Of a stretch of DNA of 64,000 nucleotides, positions 46,864 to 56,624 are shown in pieces. Numbering within the stretch: position 1 is the first letter of the stretch; each line of letters opens with the position of its first letter. A program made the position numbers and the translations under genes. The notes beneath the pieces were generated by a model, which saw only the letters and a list, made by a program, of their open reading frames with translations, was not told the DNA's origin and made no database searches. Source of the DNA: Marinobacter sp. F3R11 (GTDB taxonomy: Bacteria > Pseudomonadota > Gammaproteobacteria > Pseudomonadales > Oleiphilaceae); the NCBI RefSeq assembly GCF_003318275.1, contig NZ_QOCH01000013.1:557152-621151 (forward strand), read 5' to 3'.

Positions 46864-49029
46864 TTAGACTAGTCCATGTAACCAAAGGTGTTGCAGGTAA
46901 CGGACCAACTGACGCCCCAACGATTCTTCGCTATGAACAAACCGCGCATGCACTCGCTGCCCTGGAAATATACCCTGTTGTCGTTGGGGTAGTTCCAGTT
47001 CAACCTGATAAACACTGGTTAACGCCTGCAGGCCTGATTCATCCCTCGCGTCGACTGCCGTCGCGCCGCCGGCGCTGCTGCCGAGGTACTTGCTGGGAAG
47101 GCGATCGCTCAGCAAGGGTATCTCCCGGGACATGCGGGCGGGCAATATATCTTGCGGCTGCCCCACCAGGCGAATACTGATGTCCTTACTATCCAGCCTG
47201 ACCTGCTCTATTTTCGTTTGGGGAATCACAAGTCGGGCAGTCAGCTGATCACGGTCAAGGCTGTATCCCACCAGATCTCCGCGGTTGATAAAGCGTCCCG
47301 GCAAATCCTGTGATTTTGGCAGCACCAACAGCCCTGCCTGATGACTGACAATGGAGAGGCCTGAAATCTGTTCGTCGATATCTCGCAGTTCTTCTTCCAG
47401 GCTGACGATCCGCTTTTTCAGAATCTCCGACTGTGAACGATCCCGGGAAAAAGCCCCGTTGAGCTTGCCATGCAATTCGTCTATCTGCGACTGCACAACC
47501 ACGCGCCGGGACTCCAACTCTATATTGGACAACGTCACAATTTCATCGCCGGCCTGGACGGCACTTCCATCTTCCCTGTGCACCTCTTTCACGATGCCCG
47601 CGCTCCCAGCCCGGATCGCCGCATCTTCCGGGATATTAACGAGCCCTTGAGCATAGGTGGAATCGGGCACAGGTACGGACATCACTATGCCAACGATCGC
47701 TACCAGAACCATACTGACCAGAGCAAAGCGGAATTGACGGCCTGCTCGCTGCGCCGTTTTATACAACCCAATCGTATTTTTGATTGCCGGGTACACGATT
47801 TGCGAGAGGACCGCCCAGAGCGCCAGGGCCAGCCCCAGTATAAAAAACTTGCCGGATACCCAGAGCGCGATAAATAGTGAAATAAAAACCCGGTAGACCG
47901 CAGACGCGATTCCGTAAGCGAATAGCCACTTTGCCTCACCGACTGCTGTGACCGGCGACCTGAGATCAGGGATACCGACCACAAAACGCTTAAACAGGTA
48001 ACCCACATACTGCTGACTGCGGCTCGCAAGGTTCGGTATCTGAATCCACTCACTGAAGACGTAATAACCATCAAAGCGCAACAGTGGATTGGCGTTGAAT
48101 AACAGGGTCGAAACGCCACCGATGATCATGATGCCGAAGGCAATATCACGGCTAATGCCGGCAGCACCATGCAACCACCAGATAAGCGCAACCGAGGCAA
48201 GAAAGGTCTCAACCAAAATGCCCGCAGCACTGACAAGTATTCGCTTTCGCCGGCTGGCGAAGCGGTTTGAGGCGGAGCTATCTACATAGGGGACAGGAAA
48301 AAACACCAGCAACATAATGCCCATGTCATGGACGACGCCCCCCCAGCGCTTGGTGGCCAGTGCATGCGCCATTTCGTGCAACGCTTTCACAACTGGATAG
48401 AGCAGCCAGAAATAGAGGAGATAAACCGGATCATTGAAACGCGCTGCGCCATAGTCGACCAGCTCCCCCCAATGCATCCAGCTTGTCACCAGGGCGTACA
48501 GCACAACAAACAGCCATAGCCATATGAACACGCGACTCCGAATCCAGCCCAGGTAAGGCATCACTCTGGTCAGAAAGCGATCAGGGTCAATCAGGCGAAC
48601 ACGAATGGCAAAAGGCCGGGAGAGCCCCTTTACAAACTTTCCGACTTTTCCGGTGGCGTTCTTTTGTGCCAAACCGGCAGTCCTGTCGTCATCCTGTAAC
48701 AAATGAGAGGACTTGAGATTGGCTATCAGCAGAATGATATCGCTTTGGCTCAATACCGGTGACTGTGATTTTTGCAGGTTGTTATAGATCTCTTCTACGG
48801 TAGATTGGCCGTCGAGTCTGCGAATAAAAGCGTCTGCGTCAGAGCTGCTTCGAAAGTATCGCTCCGAGTTCTGATCAGCCAGTATGAGCCAGGGTTGCCC
48901 CCGATATTCATGGCAATAGCTGACGACGCCATCATGCAGTTGCAGGCGCAGGCCTGCCACCTTGTCCCAGGTTTCACCGATAGAGTAGCTGACCCGGTTT
49001 TGCTCTAAGGAAGCCATTTCCACAGCCAA
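46864..49029 (-). CDS. M50 (site-2-type) metalloprotease fused to HlyD domain
   Basis: The 721-residue membrane protein has an N-terminal PqqD-like winged-helix region (~20-112; AFIRRLDGQSTVEEIYNNLQ). A polytopic M50 peptidase region (~165-450) follows with the zinc motif HEMAH (218-222) and the second metal motif NPLLRFDGYYVF. The C-terminal HlyD-like part (~455-700) has lipoyl halves around a coiled coil (IVKEVHREDGSAVQAGDEI). It resembles YydH-type peptide zinc metalloproteases. It overlaps the upstream HlyD gene by 25 bases; the ATG at 49017 is an alternative start. It probably cleaves or conducts the giant exoprotein. Confidence 0.85.
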   Translation of the reverse strand: MAVEMASLEQNRVSYSIGETWDKVAGLRLQLHDGVVSYCHEYRGQPWLILADQNSERYFRSSSDADAFIRRLDGQSTVEEIYNNLQKSQSPVLSQSDIILLIANLKSSHLLQDDDRTAGLAQKNATGKVGKFVKGLSRPFAIRVRLIDPDRFLTRVMPYLGWIRSRVFIWLWLFVVLYALVTSWMHWGELVDYGAARFNDPVYLLYFWLLYPVVKALHEMAHALATKRWGGVVHDMGIMLLVFFPVPYVDSSASNRFASRRKRILVSAAGILVETFLASVALIWWLHGAAGISRDIAFGIMIIGGVSTLLFNANPLLRFDGYYVFSEWIQIPNLASRSQQYVGYLFKRFVVGIPDLRSPVTAVGEAKWLFAYGIASAVYRVFISLFIALWVSGKFFILGLALALWAVLSQIVYPAIKNTIGLYKTAQRAGRQFRFALVSMVLVAIVGIVMSVPVPDSTYAQGLVNIPEDAAIRAGSAGIVKEVHREDGSAVQAGDEIVTLSNIELESRRVVVQSQIDELHGKLNGAFSRDRSQSEILKKRIVSLEEELRDIDEQISGLSIVSHQAGLLVLPKSQDLPGRFINRGDLVGYSLDRDQLTARLVIPQTKIEQVRLDSKDISIRLVGQPQDILPARMSREIPLLSDRLPSKYLGSSAGGATAVDARDESGLQALTSVYQVELELPQRQQGIFPGQRVHARFVHSEESLGRQLVRYLQHLWLHGLV

Positions 49030-50255
49030 AGCACCACAGCGTTGTACAGTTCGTGAAAGTAGATCCAGGCAAGCGAGCGCTCGCCAACTTCAATTTTGGC
49101 CACTCCCTGCATGCCCGGGCGCAACGCCTGATACTGCTGGTCCAGAATGGCCTCCACCCGGTAGACAATCGAGTTCGCTCTGTCCTCGAATACGGGCGAT
49201 ACCTTGCTGACCGCAAAGCCGAGTTCCTTCCCAGGTAACGCCTGAAGACTGACCTGGCCAACCGCTCCCGGCTCTATATCGGCAATGTTCTGCTCTTGCA
49301 CATAGATGACCAATCGATAGGAGTCCAAAGGCGCCACTTCGAACAACACATCGCCGAGCTCTACTGGCGCGCCCAGTGATCGGCTCAAATCACCCGCAAT
49401 AATATACCCGTCCATGGAGGCTCGGATTTCAGACCTTTCGAGTTTGCGCTCAACCAGGTTCAATTCGGCGTCGACCTGGCTGATCTGAGATTTGTATATA
49501 TAGGCCTGGGCCATATCGCGCTGCCCCAAAGCCTGCCGGTATTGTCGATTGTACTCGTCTTTTTTCGATTCAAACTGCAGACGGGATAACTGCAGTTCAT
49601 GGTCATCCATTTTCGCCAGCACTTCGCCGGCGGCCACCGTTTCTCCGGCTCTTTTGGGTGCCGAGTTCACGTACCCATCAAACGGGGCCACCACCGCGCG
49701 CTGCACGCTCCCCTCAAGGGTTGCCTCTGCGCTGATCCGATAATCCCCCGAAAAAAAGGACAGCGCCAATATTGCGACCAGAACACCCATCGAAGCGATT
49801 TTTGCTGGTGAGGCCAGACGTCGCTTCCATTTGCCCCACCCGGTATCTGCCGGCAGCGGCTGATCGGAAGTGCTTGCGACTTCGGGTTCATATCGGAGTA
49901 GAAGCTCCAGCCACTTTTCTCCCCACTTTAATAGTTGGAGAACTACCCGTTGCTGCTCGGGCTTTATTCTGACCTGGACAGCAACAGCAACACTTCTCTC
50001 TGCCGATACTCTCAGGGGCGTCGCGAGAATGTGATCGAGCCCGTTAGAATCCAGCTTTTTTACGATCAAACGATTTTGCAAACTGGCCTCGCGGGCTAAC
50101 CTCACGAGCTCTTCCGGCGCTGCATCCTCACTCGGCCACTGCACTGACAGGGGAATTTCCTGCTCGGCATCAACCAGCAGCACCGCCCGCTTCGCGCCCC
50201 GCATCATTTTGCAGGTCAGATCGAGCCAGGCAGACAGGATTTCCTTTTCAAGCAT
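49005..50255 (-). CDS. HlyD-family adaptor with N-terminal soluble domain
   Basis: The 416-residue protein is the first gene of the operon. Residues ~1-125 (LDLTCKMMRGAKRAVLLVDA...) form a predicted cytoplasmic domain somewhat like GAF. One membrane helix follows (IASMGVLVAILALSFFSGDY, ~152-172). The HlyD core comes after it: VVAPFDGYVNSAPKRAGETVAAGEVLA, a short coiled coil, IRASMDGYIIAGDLSRSLGAPVELG and a beta-barrel domain. A signalling-type domain on the inner side of an adaptor is unusual. The gene is translationally coupled to the M50-HlyD gene by a 25-base overlap. Confidence 0.82.
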   Translation of the reverse strand: MLEKEILSAWLDLTCKMMRGAKRAVLLVDAEQEIPLSVQWPSEDAAPEELVRLAREASLQNRLIVKKLDSNGLDHILATPLRVSAERSVAVAVQVRIKPEQQRVVLQLLKWGEKWLELLLRYEPEVASTSDQPLPADTGWGKWKRRLASPAKIASMGVLVAILALSFFSGDYRISAEATLEGSVQRAVVAPFDGYVNSAPKRAGETVAAGEVLAKMDDHELQLSRLQFESKKDEYNRQYRQALGQRDMAQAYIYKSQISQVDAELNLVERKLERSEIRASMDGYIIAGDLSRSLGAPVELGDVLFEVAPLDSYRLVIYVQEQNIADIEPGAVGQVSLQALPGKELGFAVSKVSPVFEDRANSIVYRVEAILDQQYQALRPGMQGVAKIEVGERSLAWIYFHELYNAVVLWLWKWLP

Positions 50256-50648
50256 GCTTTACCGCAACTCTTGATGTATCGAGGCAATTCATTCTCAGGC
50301 TCTTTTCCAACTCTCGACGGTACGCAGCGCCTGACCCAGAACAGCAACTCTACGTTGCATCGTGAGATTATGAAACCAATCACTTACGTGGCACATTTTC
50401 GCAGTGTACTGCGGTTACCGCCACAGAAACTCACTTTCACTCCGGACGCAGCATGCTGTTCAAAGGTTATTTATACAGACTTCAGGAAACCTGGCAGCTC
50501 AGGAATACGTTCAAAAAACAGCTGAAGTCACGCTGGGCGGAGACAACTTTATCCGGGCATGAGCTTCTTCACCCCAATTTCTATGCTGTTGAGCAGCCCG
50601 GAACGGAGCGCTATCATTGCTGAATAATTTTAAACGAGACACCGCTTT
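50256..50648. other. Intergenic region between exoprotein operon and trpB
   Basis: About 390 bases carry the divergent promoters of the HlyD operon and trpB. I find no convincing gene. Short frames here have no family features. A predicted trpB promoter lies at 50589-50617. Confidence 0.6.
50589..50617 (+). promoter_or_regulatory. Predicted sigma-70 promoter of trpB
   Basis: TTGAGC (-35) and TATCAT (-10) are separated by exactly 17 bases, about 30 bases before the trpB start codon. No trp-type attenuator or operator is visible. Confidence 0.5.
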
Positions 50649-51854
50649 ATGAGCACACCCTCCCCCTATGACAACCTGCCTGACGAAAAAGGTTTTTTTG
50701 GTAAATTCGGAGGGCAGTTTGTACCGCCCGAACTGAAGCAGGTAATGGATGAAATCAGCGCCGCCTATCAGGAGATCCGTCAACGCAAGGATTTTCAGGA
50801 CGAACTGGCTTACCTGCTGGCGGATTATGTAGGTCGTCCCAGCCCGATTTTTTACGCCCGCAGGCTGTCTGAAAAACTCGGTGGCGCGCGCATCTACCTG
50901 AAGCGGGAAGATCTCAATCACACAGGCGCTCACAAGATCAATCACTGCCTGGGTGAGGCTTTGCTGGCGAAGTTCATGGGCAAAACCAAAGTGATTGCTG
51001 AGACTGGTGCAGGACAGCACGGTGTTGCTCTGGCAACAGCCTGCGCTCTGGTCGGTATCCCCTGCGAGATTCACATGGGAGCTGTGGATATCGCCAAAGA
51101 GCACCCGAATGTGACCAAGATGAAGATCCTGGGAGCCACACTAATCCCGGTTACACGCGGGACAGCGACTCTCAAGGACGCCGTTGACAGTGCCTTTGAT
51201 GAGTACCTGAAAGATCCGCAGAATTTTATTTACGCCATTGGTTCAGTTGTGGGGCCGCACCCATTCCCGGGTATGGTTCGTGATTTCCAGTCGGTTGTTG
51301 GTCGTGAAGCTCGCGCGCAATTCATGGAACGCTACAAAAAGCTGCCCGATTACATTGCCGCATGCGTAGGCGGCGGCTCCAACGCCATGGGCATTTTTAC
51401 AGCCTTTCTGAACGATGAAAGTGTCAAACTGGTGGGTGTGGAGCCTGCCGGCGAAGGCCTGGACACCGATCGCCACGCTGCGACCATGACATTGGGCAAG
51501 CCCGGCCAGTTACACGGTATGGCCTGCTATGTGCTTGAAGACAGCGAAGGTAACCCGCTACCGGTTCACTCCATTGCATCCGGGCTGGATTACCCTGGCA
51601 GTGGCCCTCAGCACGGTTATCTTAAAGACCTGGGACGGGTGGAGTACGCCTGTGCCAATGACACAGAGTGCCTGGATGCGTTTATGATGCTGTCACGCGT
51701 GGAAGGAATCATCCCTGCACTGGAAAGCGCTCACGCCGTGGCCTGGGCGATACGTGAGGCACCAGAAATGTCCTCAGACCAGTCGATCCTGGTCAACCTC
51801 TCCGGTCGCGGAGACAAAGACGCCGACTACGTAGCGGAAAAACTGGACCTGTAA
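50649..51854 (+). CDS. trpB: Tryptophan synthase beta chain
   Basis: The 401-residue enzyme condenses indole with serine to tryptophan using PLP. The PLP lysine is in [17 protein letters not shown] (~87-103), the phosphate-binding loop is [11 protein letters not shown], and GAGQHGVA and [10 protein letters not shown] are conserved. It is a TrpB1-type sequence that would normally pair with TrpA. No trpA or other trp gene adjoins it in this window, and a strong terminator follows, so it is expressed alone. The partner must be encoded elsewhere. Confidence 0.96.
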   Translation: MSTPSPYDNLPDEKGFFGKFGGQFVPPELKQVMDEISAAYQEIRQRKDFQDELAYLLADYVGRPSPIFYARRLSEKLGGARIYLKREDLNHTGAHKINHCLGEALLAKFMGKTKVIAETGAGQHGVALATACALVGIPCEIHMGAVDIAKEHPNVTKMKILGATLIPVTRGTATLKDAVDSAFDEYLKDPQNFIYAIGSVVGPHPFPGMVRDFQSVVGREARAQFMERYKKLPDYIAACVGGGSNAMGIFTAFLNDESVKLVGVEPAGEGLDTDRHAATMTLGKPGQLHGMACYVLEDSEGNPLPVHSIASGLDYPGSGPQHGYLKDLGRVEYACANDTECLDAFMMLSRVEGIIPALESAHAVAWAIREAPEMSSDQSILVNLSGRGDKDADYVAEKLDL

Positions 51855-51877
51855 CTGTTTGCCCAGGTAATAAAAAA

Positions 51878-51908
51878 GGCGAAGCCCTTATACGGCTTCG
51901 CCTTTTTT
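51878..51908. terminator. Bidirectional rho-independent terminator
   Basis: The stem GGCGAAGCC / GGCTTCGCC with a seven-base loop is preceded by six A and followed by six T. It ends trpB on the plus strand and the universal stress protein gene on the minus strand. Confidence 0.92.
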
Positions 51909-51931
51909 ATACTTCTGCAATGCATTGCTAT

Positions 51932-52828
51932 CTAACGCAGAATCACCAAGGGCTTTTTCGCCGTTGTCAGCATACTGGTGGTCGTGCTGCCCAGCAAAAA
52001 GCGACGGATTTTCGAATGCCCGTAGGCGCCCATCACCAGAATATCGATATCAAATTCTTCCTGGTAGCTGTGCAATTCCGGCTCTACCTCACCGCTACGA
52101 ATGCTCAGGGTGATTTCCGATTGTAGAGGTGCCAGCATCTCCCTGGCCTTATGCAGTTGCTTCATGGCTTCCGGCGTTTCCGTTCCGACCATCACCAGGT
52201 GCATTGGCATACCCTTGAGAACCGGACTTGCCGCCAGGTGCTCAACTCCGCGAAACGCTGTTGCGCTGCCATCAAATGCCAGCATGGCGCTTTTGGGTGT
52301 GGAGAATTCATCCGGCACCAGCAGAATCGGACGGCTCATGCTGCGAATAACTGTTTCCAGCTGGCTGCCAATGTGGTGCTCACCATCGGAACTGTTCTCG
52401 CCGTGCAGCCCCATCACCAGCAGTCGAATTTGCTTCTGCATTCCCAGCAGAGACTCCGTGAGGTCACCGTGACGCTGGCGCTTTGTAATCTCGCCAACAC
52501 CAGCCTCCTGCAACCTGAGGGCCGCCTCCTCCAGCATGTGGTTACCGTGCTCGAGAGCCAGCTTGGCCCGCTTGCGATCCAGTTGTGCAAGCTCATCCAG
52601 CAGTTGTTCCCGGCTGCCCAGGCCGATGTTCCCTGCCAGGTCCGGCTCTGAGGGATAACGCTCTTTATCCAGCACATGCAGCAGAGTCAGCGGTGCGTCC
52701 ATATACTTGCTGGCCCAGGCCGCGTAATCACACACCGCCGGAGCAGCTCGTGAACCATCAATACAGGCTACAACCTGCAGTGTATCCTGAGTAGTAGCGG
52801 CTTGGTGATTGCTAGTCGAATCCTGCAT
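51932..52828 (-). CDS. Tandem universal stress protein (UspA family)
   Basis: The 298-residue cytoplasmic protein contains two Usp domains (~12-155 and ~165-298). The second has the nucleotide-binding signature VMGAYGHSKIRRFLLGSTTTSML, the G-2x-G-9x-G(S/T) type; the first has LLVMGLHGENSSDGEH, a weaker form. It starts one base after the stop codon of the SulP transporter gene and is co-transcribed with it. SulP and Usp partners often occur together or fused, and the Usp may modulate the transporter. Confidence 0.92.
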   Translation of the reverse strand: MQDSTSNHQAATTQDTLQVVACIDGSRAAPAVCDYAAWASKYMDAPLTLLHVLDKERYPSEPDLAGNIGLGSREQLLDELAQLDRKRAKLALEHGNHMLEEAALRLQEAGVGEITKRQRHGDLTESLLGMQKQIRLLVMGLHGENSSDGEHHIGSQLETVIRSMSRPILLVPDEFSTPKSAMLAFDGSATAFRGVEHLAASPVLKGMPMHLVMVGTETPEAMKQLHKAREMLAPLQSEITLSIRSGEVEPELHSYQEEFDIDILVMGAYGHSKIRRFLLGSTTTSMLTTAKKPLVILR

Positions 52829-52829
52829 A

Positions 52830-54317
52830 TTAATGGCCCATCAGCTGATCAATGCCTTCCGGCTTGTCGTGCACACCAAAACGGTCAACGATGGTGGCGC
52901 TGGCTTCGTTCATGCCAATCACCTCTACTTCCGCTCCGTCACGACGGAATTTGATAACCACCTTGTCCAGTGCGCCCACTGAGGTAATGTCCCAGAAATG
53001 GGCACGACTGACATCTATGACCACTTTATCGACCACTTCGCGAAAATCAAATGCAGCAATAAACTTTTCCGACGAACTGAAGAATACCTGCCCGGTTACC
53101 CTGTATGTGCGTGTGCCGGTTGATTCATCCAGCGTTGACTGCACTTCCATAAAGTGTCCGATCTTGTTGGCAAAGAAAAGAGATGCAAGCAGCACTCCGG
53201 CAAAAACGCCCAACGCCAGATTATGAGTTGCAACAACCACACACACTGTAACCAGCATGACAATGTTGGTCGAAAGCGGATGGGTTTTGAGGTTGCGAAT
53301 GGATTCCCATGAGAAGGTACCAATAGACACCATGATCATCACAGCTACCAGGGCGGCCATAGGGATCTGAACCAGAATGTCGTCCAGGATCACGATCATC
53401 ACCATCAGGAAAATACCTGCGGTAAGTGTGGAAAGCCGGGTCCGCCCACCTGATTTGATATTGATAACAGACTGGCCGATCATCGCACAACCTGCCATAC
53501 CGCCAAACAGGCCAGACCCTATGTTGGCAATGCCCTGCCCGCGACATTCACGGTTGCGGTCACTTTCTGTATCAGTCAGCTCATCCACAATAGTGGCCGT
53601 CATCATGGACTCCAGCAAACCGACCACCGCCAGCGGAATGGAATAGGGCAGAATAATCATAAGAGTTTCGAGATTCAGAGGGACATCCGGCCAGAGAAAG
53701 ACCGGCAGAGTATCTGGCAATTCACCCATATCGCCCACGGTGCGTACGTCAATATTGAACACCACGGCGACAATTGTCAGGGCCACGATACAAATCAGCG
53801 GCGACGGCAGCACTTTTCCCAGCACCGGCACATAAGGGAATAAATAAATAATCCCCAAACCCGCGGCAGTCATGGCGTATACGTGCCAGGTTACGTCGGT
53901 AAGCTCCGGTAACTGCGCCATAAAGATCAGAATTGCAAGGGCATTAACAAAGCCGGTAACAACTGAGCGCGACACAAATCGCATGAGACTACCCAGCTTC
54001 AGCCAGCCAGCCAGAACCTGGATCACACCGGTCAGCAGGGTCGCGGCCATGAGGTATTCGAGCCCGTGTTCCTTCACCAGCGTAACCATAAGCACCGCCA
54101 TAGCGGCGGTTGCAGCAGAGATCATACCAGGGCGGCCGCCCACAAATGCGATGATCACCGCGATACAAAATGAGGCGTAAAGGCCTACTTTGGGATCTAC
54201 ACCCGCGATTATCGAGAAAGCAATTGCTTCCGGAATCAGGGCTAGCGCAACCACAATTCCGGCAAGCAAGTCGCCCTTAACGTTGGAAAACCAGTTGGCT
54301 TTCAAAGTGTTTACCAT
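52830..54317 (-). CDS. SulP-family anion transporter with STAS domain
   Basis: The start at 54317 ([20 protein letters not shown], 495 residues) places the first conserved segment at the N-terminus as in the family. The frame open to 54431 adds 38 residues without homology character. About 10-14 membrane segments carry [26 protein letters not shown] (~25-50) and [34 protein letters not shown]-terminal STAS domain (~375-490) has [23 protein letters not shown]. SulP proteins carry sulfate, bicarbonate or dicarboxylates; the relation to BicA/DauA types suggests bicarbonate or an organic anion, but this is inference. Confidence 0.9.
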   Translation of the reverse strand: MVNTLKANWFSNVKGDLLAGIVVALALIPEAIAFSIIAGVDPKVGLYASFCIAVIIAFVGGRPGMISAATAAMAVLMVTLVKEHGLEYLMAATLLTGVIQVLAGWLKLGSLMRFVSRSVVTGFVNALAILIFMAQLPELTDVTWHVYAMTAAGLGIIYLFPYVPVLGKVLPSPLICIVALTIVAVVFNIDVRTVGDMGELPDTLPVFLWPDVPLNLETLMIILPYSIPLAVVGLLESMMTATIVDELTDTESDRNRECRGQGIANIGSGLFGGMAGCAMIGQSVINIKSGGRTRLSTLTAGIFLMVMIVILDDILVQIPMAALVAVMIMVSIGTFSWESIRNLKTHPLSTNIVMLVTVCVVVATHNLALGVFAGVLLASLFFANKIGHFMEVQSTLDESTGTRTYRVTGQVFFSSSEKFIAAFDFREVVDKVVIDVSRAHFWDITSVGALDKVVIKFRRDGAEVEVIGMNEASATIVDRFGVHDKPEGIDQLMGH

Positions 54318-54514
54318 AGTTTCGGATATCCAGGTGTCTGCGCGATTTAACAAATATAGCTTTGCCGATGCATGAATGACGAAAATATCGGCAGAAGAAA
54401 GGGCGCGAATTCTATCAAACTGCGGGTACATGCGTAAGAGCGCCTGTCCTCTCGGCGTTGCAGGCTGGTATTATTAAAACATCGCCTGAGGTCAAATGGA
54501 GATTTGCCTGTCTT

Positions 54515-55795
54515 ATGGATGATGTTGCATCCCAGTTCCTGGCCGCAAACCAGACCCTGTTGAACCTGTTCGTAGCACTCCTCCTTGGCGCAATCATTGG
54601 GCTTGAGCGAGGCTGGGATGCCCGCGAGCAGAAATCCGGGGAACGTATAGCCGGTATCCGTACGTTTTCCCTTACCGGTCTCCTTGGAGGCATCTCGGCG
54701 GTACTGGCCCAGGAGATCACCCCCTGGGCCTTCCCTGTTCTTCTGTTGAGCGTCGTTGCCATGGCAATTGTGGCTTACAGTGAACGACTCGATCATATCC
54801 GCAACTTCAGCATTACCGGCATGGTTGGGATGACACTGACTTTTTGCTTCGGTGCCATTGCTGTGGCGGTGGATCCTGTGATGGCAACGGCAGCCGCTGT
54901 GATTACCGCCCTTATTCTCGACAACAAAGAAGAGATTCACGGCTGGGTCAATAAGCTCAAGGCCCATGAACTGGACGCAGCACTCAAACTGCTACTTATT
55001 TCTGTGGTGATGTTGCCGTTGCTGCCCAATGAAGCAATGGGCCCCGGAGGAGTATTAAACCCCCGTGAAATCTGGTGGATGGTGGTGATGATCGCATCAC
55101 TGTCTTTCATCGGCTATTTCGCAATGCGCGTAGCCGGCACGAACAAGGGCATTCTCTTTACCGGCCTGTTCGGAGGCCTGAGCTCCTCAACCGCACTGAC
55201 CTTGCATTTTGCCCGCCAGGCCCGCCGGCAATCGGCTCTGGACCCGCTGTTTGCCACCGGCATTCTCATTGCCTGTGGCACCATGTTCCCCCGTATACTG
55301 GTGTACTGTTTCGTAATCAACCGCGACCTGCTTCCAAGCCTGGTATGGCCAGTAGTAGTGATGACTATCCTGCTATATGTGCCAGCCTTTGTCATTTGGC
55401 AACGAAACTCAGGCACAGACCAGGTCGATCAGCCTACGCCCGGTCAGAACCCTCTTGATCTGAAATCCGCCCTGGTTTTCGGCGCACTTCTGACCGCCGT
55501 CCTGCTTCTTGGTGACTTTCTTGAGAACTGGCTGGGCGACACTGGCATATATGTGCTTGCAGCCACCTCAGGTATTGCTGATGTGGACGCAATTACCCTT
55601 TCCCTCAGCCGCATGTCCAACACCGGACTTGCAATGGACACAGCAGTTATGGGCATTGTAATTGCTGCCACGGCCAACAATCTGGTCAAGTCAGGCATGG
55701 CCTGGGTCATTGGAAACCAGAAAACGGGGCTCTACGTAGCAGGGCCCATGCTGCTTTCACTGGGTGCGGGACTTCTTGTGGCGTGGCTTCAGTGA
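54515..55795 (+). CDS. MgtC/DUF4010-family membrane protein
   Basis: The ATG at 54515 (MDDVASQFLAANQTLLNLF, 426 residues) is preferred; the frame is open to 54458. The N-terminal part is an MgtC-like domain (VALLLGAIIGLERGWDAREQ, then GIRTFSLTGLLGGISAVL), followed by a DUF4010 region with many membrane helices (GLFGGLSSSTALTLHFARQAR; TSGIADVDAITLSLSRM). The function is not established; MgtC-like domains relate to magnesium and envelope stress. It is divergent from the SulP gene and converges with alkB at an 11-bp gap. Confidence 0.87.
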   Translation: MDDVASQFLAANQTLLNLFVALLLGAIIGLERGWDAREQKSGERIAGIRTFSLTGLLGGISAVLAQEITPWAFPVLLLSVVAMAIVAYSERLDHIRNFSITGMVGMTLTFCFGAIAVAVDPVMATAAAVITALILDNKEEIHGWVNKLKAHELDAALKLLLISVVMLPLLPNEAMGPGGVLNPREIWWMVVMIASLSFIGYFAMRVAGTNKGILFTGLFGGLSSSTALTLHFARQARRQSALDPLFATGILIACGTMFPRILVYCFVINRDLLPSLVWPVVVMTILLYVPAFVIWQRNSGTDQVDQPTPGQNPLDLKSALVFGALLTAVLLLGDFLENWLGDTGIYVLAATSGIADVDAITLSLSRMSNTGLAMDTAVMGIVIAATANNLVKSGMAWVIGNQKTGLYVAGPMLLSLGAGLLVAWLQ

Positions 55796-55806
55796 TCTCT
55801 GAATAG

Positions 55807-56460
55807 CTAACGGGCACAACGGAATGTCAGGTTATAACGGCAGGCACCGGTCAGCAGGTGGGCTCCGGCTTTAAGAGTAAGCACTCCGTGATAACGCAAC
55901 CTTGAGGGGCCGCCCCAGACCACCACATCGCCATGACCAAGCGGAATGTTTGAGGTTCGTTCACTGCGGCTCAGTCCGCCAAACTGAAACACCTGAGGCA
56001 GGCCAAGCGAGACAGACACTATCGGCTGCGAAAGGTCGCGTTCATTTTTATCCTGATGCAAACCCATTTTTGTACCAGGTTCATAACAGTTAATAAGACA
56101 GGCATCCGGAGTAAACCCCACATATCCTGCCGCATTTGCAGCCCGCCGGGCCAGATCAATGAAAGCGGGCGGCATCTCTGGCCAGGGTGCGCCGGAGTCG
56201 GGATCTTCTGCCTGATAGCGATACCCCCTCGCATCGGTTACCCACCCCAGGCTTCCGCAACAGGTCATGGCAACCGACATGCTGTGCCCGCCGGGAGTTT
56301 TCATGTGCCTCAAGGGTGCAACCGCCGTTATCTGGTCTATCTCCCGCAGCAGATCCTCCCCAATAGCAGATGCGAACTGCCGGAACACAAAAGCGCCCTC
56401 GGCAAGGGCCACTTTAGCTGCCTCATCCGGCTGATCGGCAAACAGATCGGGTGTCATCAA
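55807..56460 (-). CDS. alkB: DNA oxidative demethylase AlkB
   Basis: The 217-residue Fe(II)/2-oxoglutarate dioxygenase removes 1-methyladenine and 3-methylcytosine lesions from DNA and RNA. Iron ligands are in GLHQDKNERDL (HxD) and the later RLRYHGV (His). The 2-oxoglutarate arginines are in CRYNLTFR at the end. The substrate-recognition segment MSVAMTCCGSLGWVTDARGYRY matches E. coli AlkB closely. The gene stands alone on the minus strand; no ada gene adjoins it. Confidence 0.95.
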   Translation of the reverse strand: MMTPDLFADQPDEAAKVALAEGAFVFRQFASAIGEDLLREIDQITAVAPLRHMKTPGGHSMSVAMTCCGSLGWVTDARGYRYQAEDPDSGAPWPEMPPAFIDLARRAANAAGYVGFTPDACLINCYEPGTKMGLHQDKNERDLSQPIVSVSLGLPQVFQFGGLSRSERTSNIPLGHGDVVVWGGPSRLRYHGVLTLKAGAHLLTGACRYNLTFRCAR

Positions 56461-56624
56461 TTACCTTTTAATGAACGTTATGAAGCGTATTTTTAACATG
56501 AAAAACAAACCCTTTCACAGGCGAGAAATAAAACAAGTGGCATGAATGAAAGCCTGTTCATGAAGATCTGCCGAAAAACACGTATATTCTGTGGTCTTAT
56601 CCATTATCCATTAAGGACGTTTTG

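Noticed and set aside
40342..50255. Classical type I secretion system
   Set aside because: Three HlyD-type proteins are present, but no ABC ATPase, no TolC-type gene and no RTX secretion signal occur here.
50512..50556. Short segment translating to TAEVTLGG, similar to the BaiN-like gene at about 35420
   Set aside because: Only eight residues match and the frame stops soon after; too short to claim a gene remnant.
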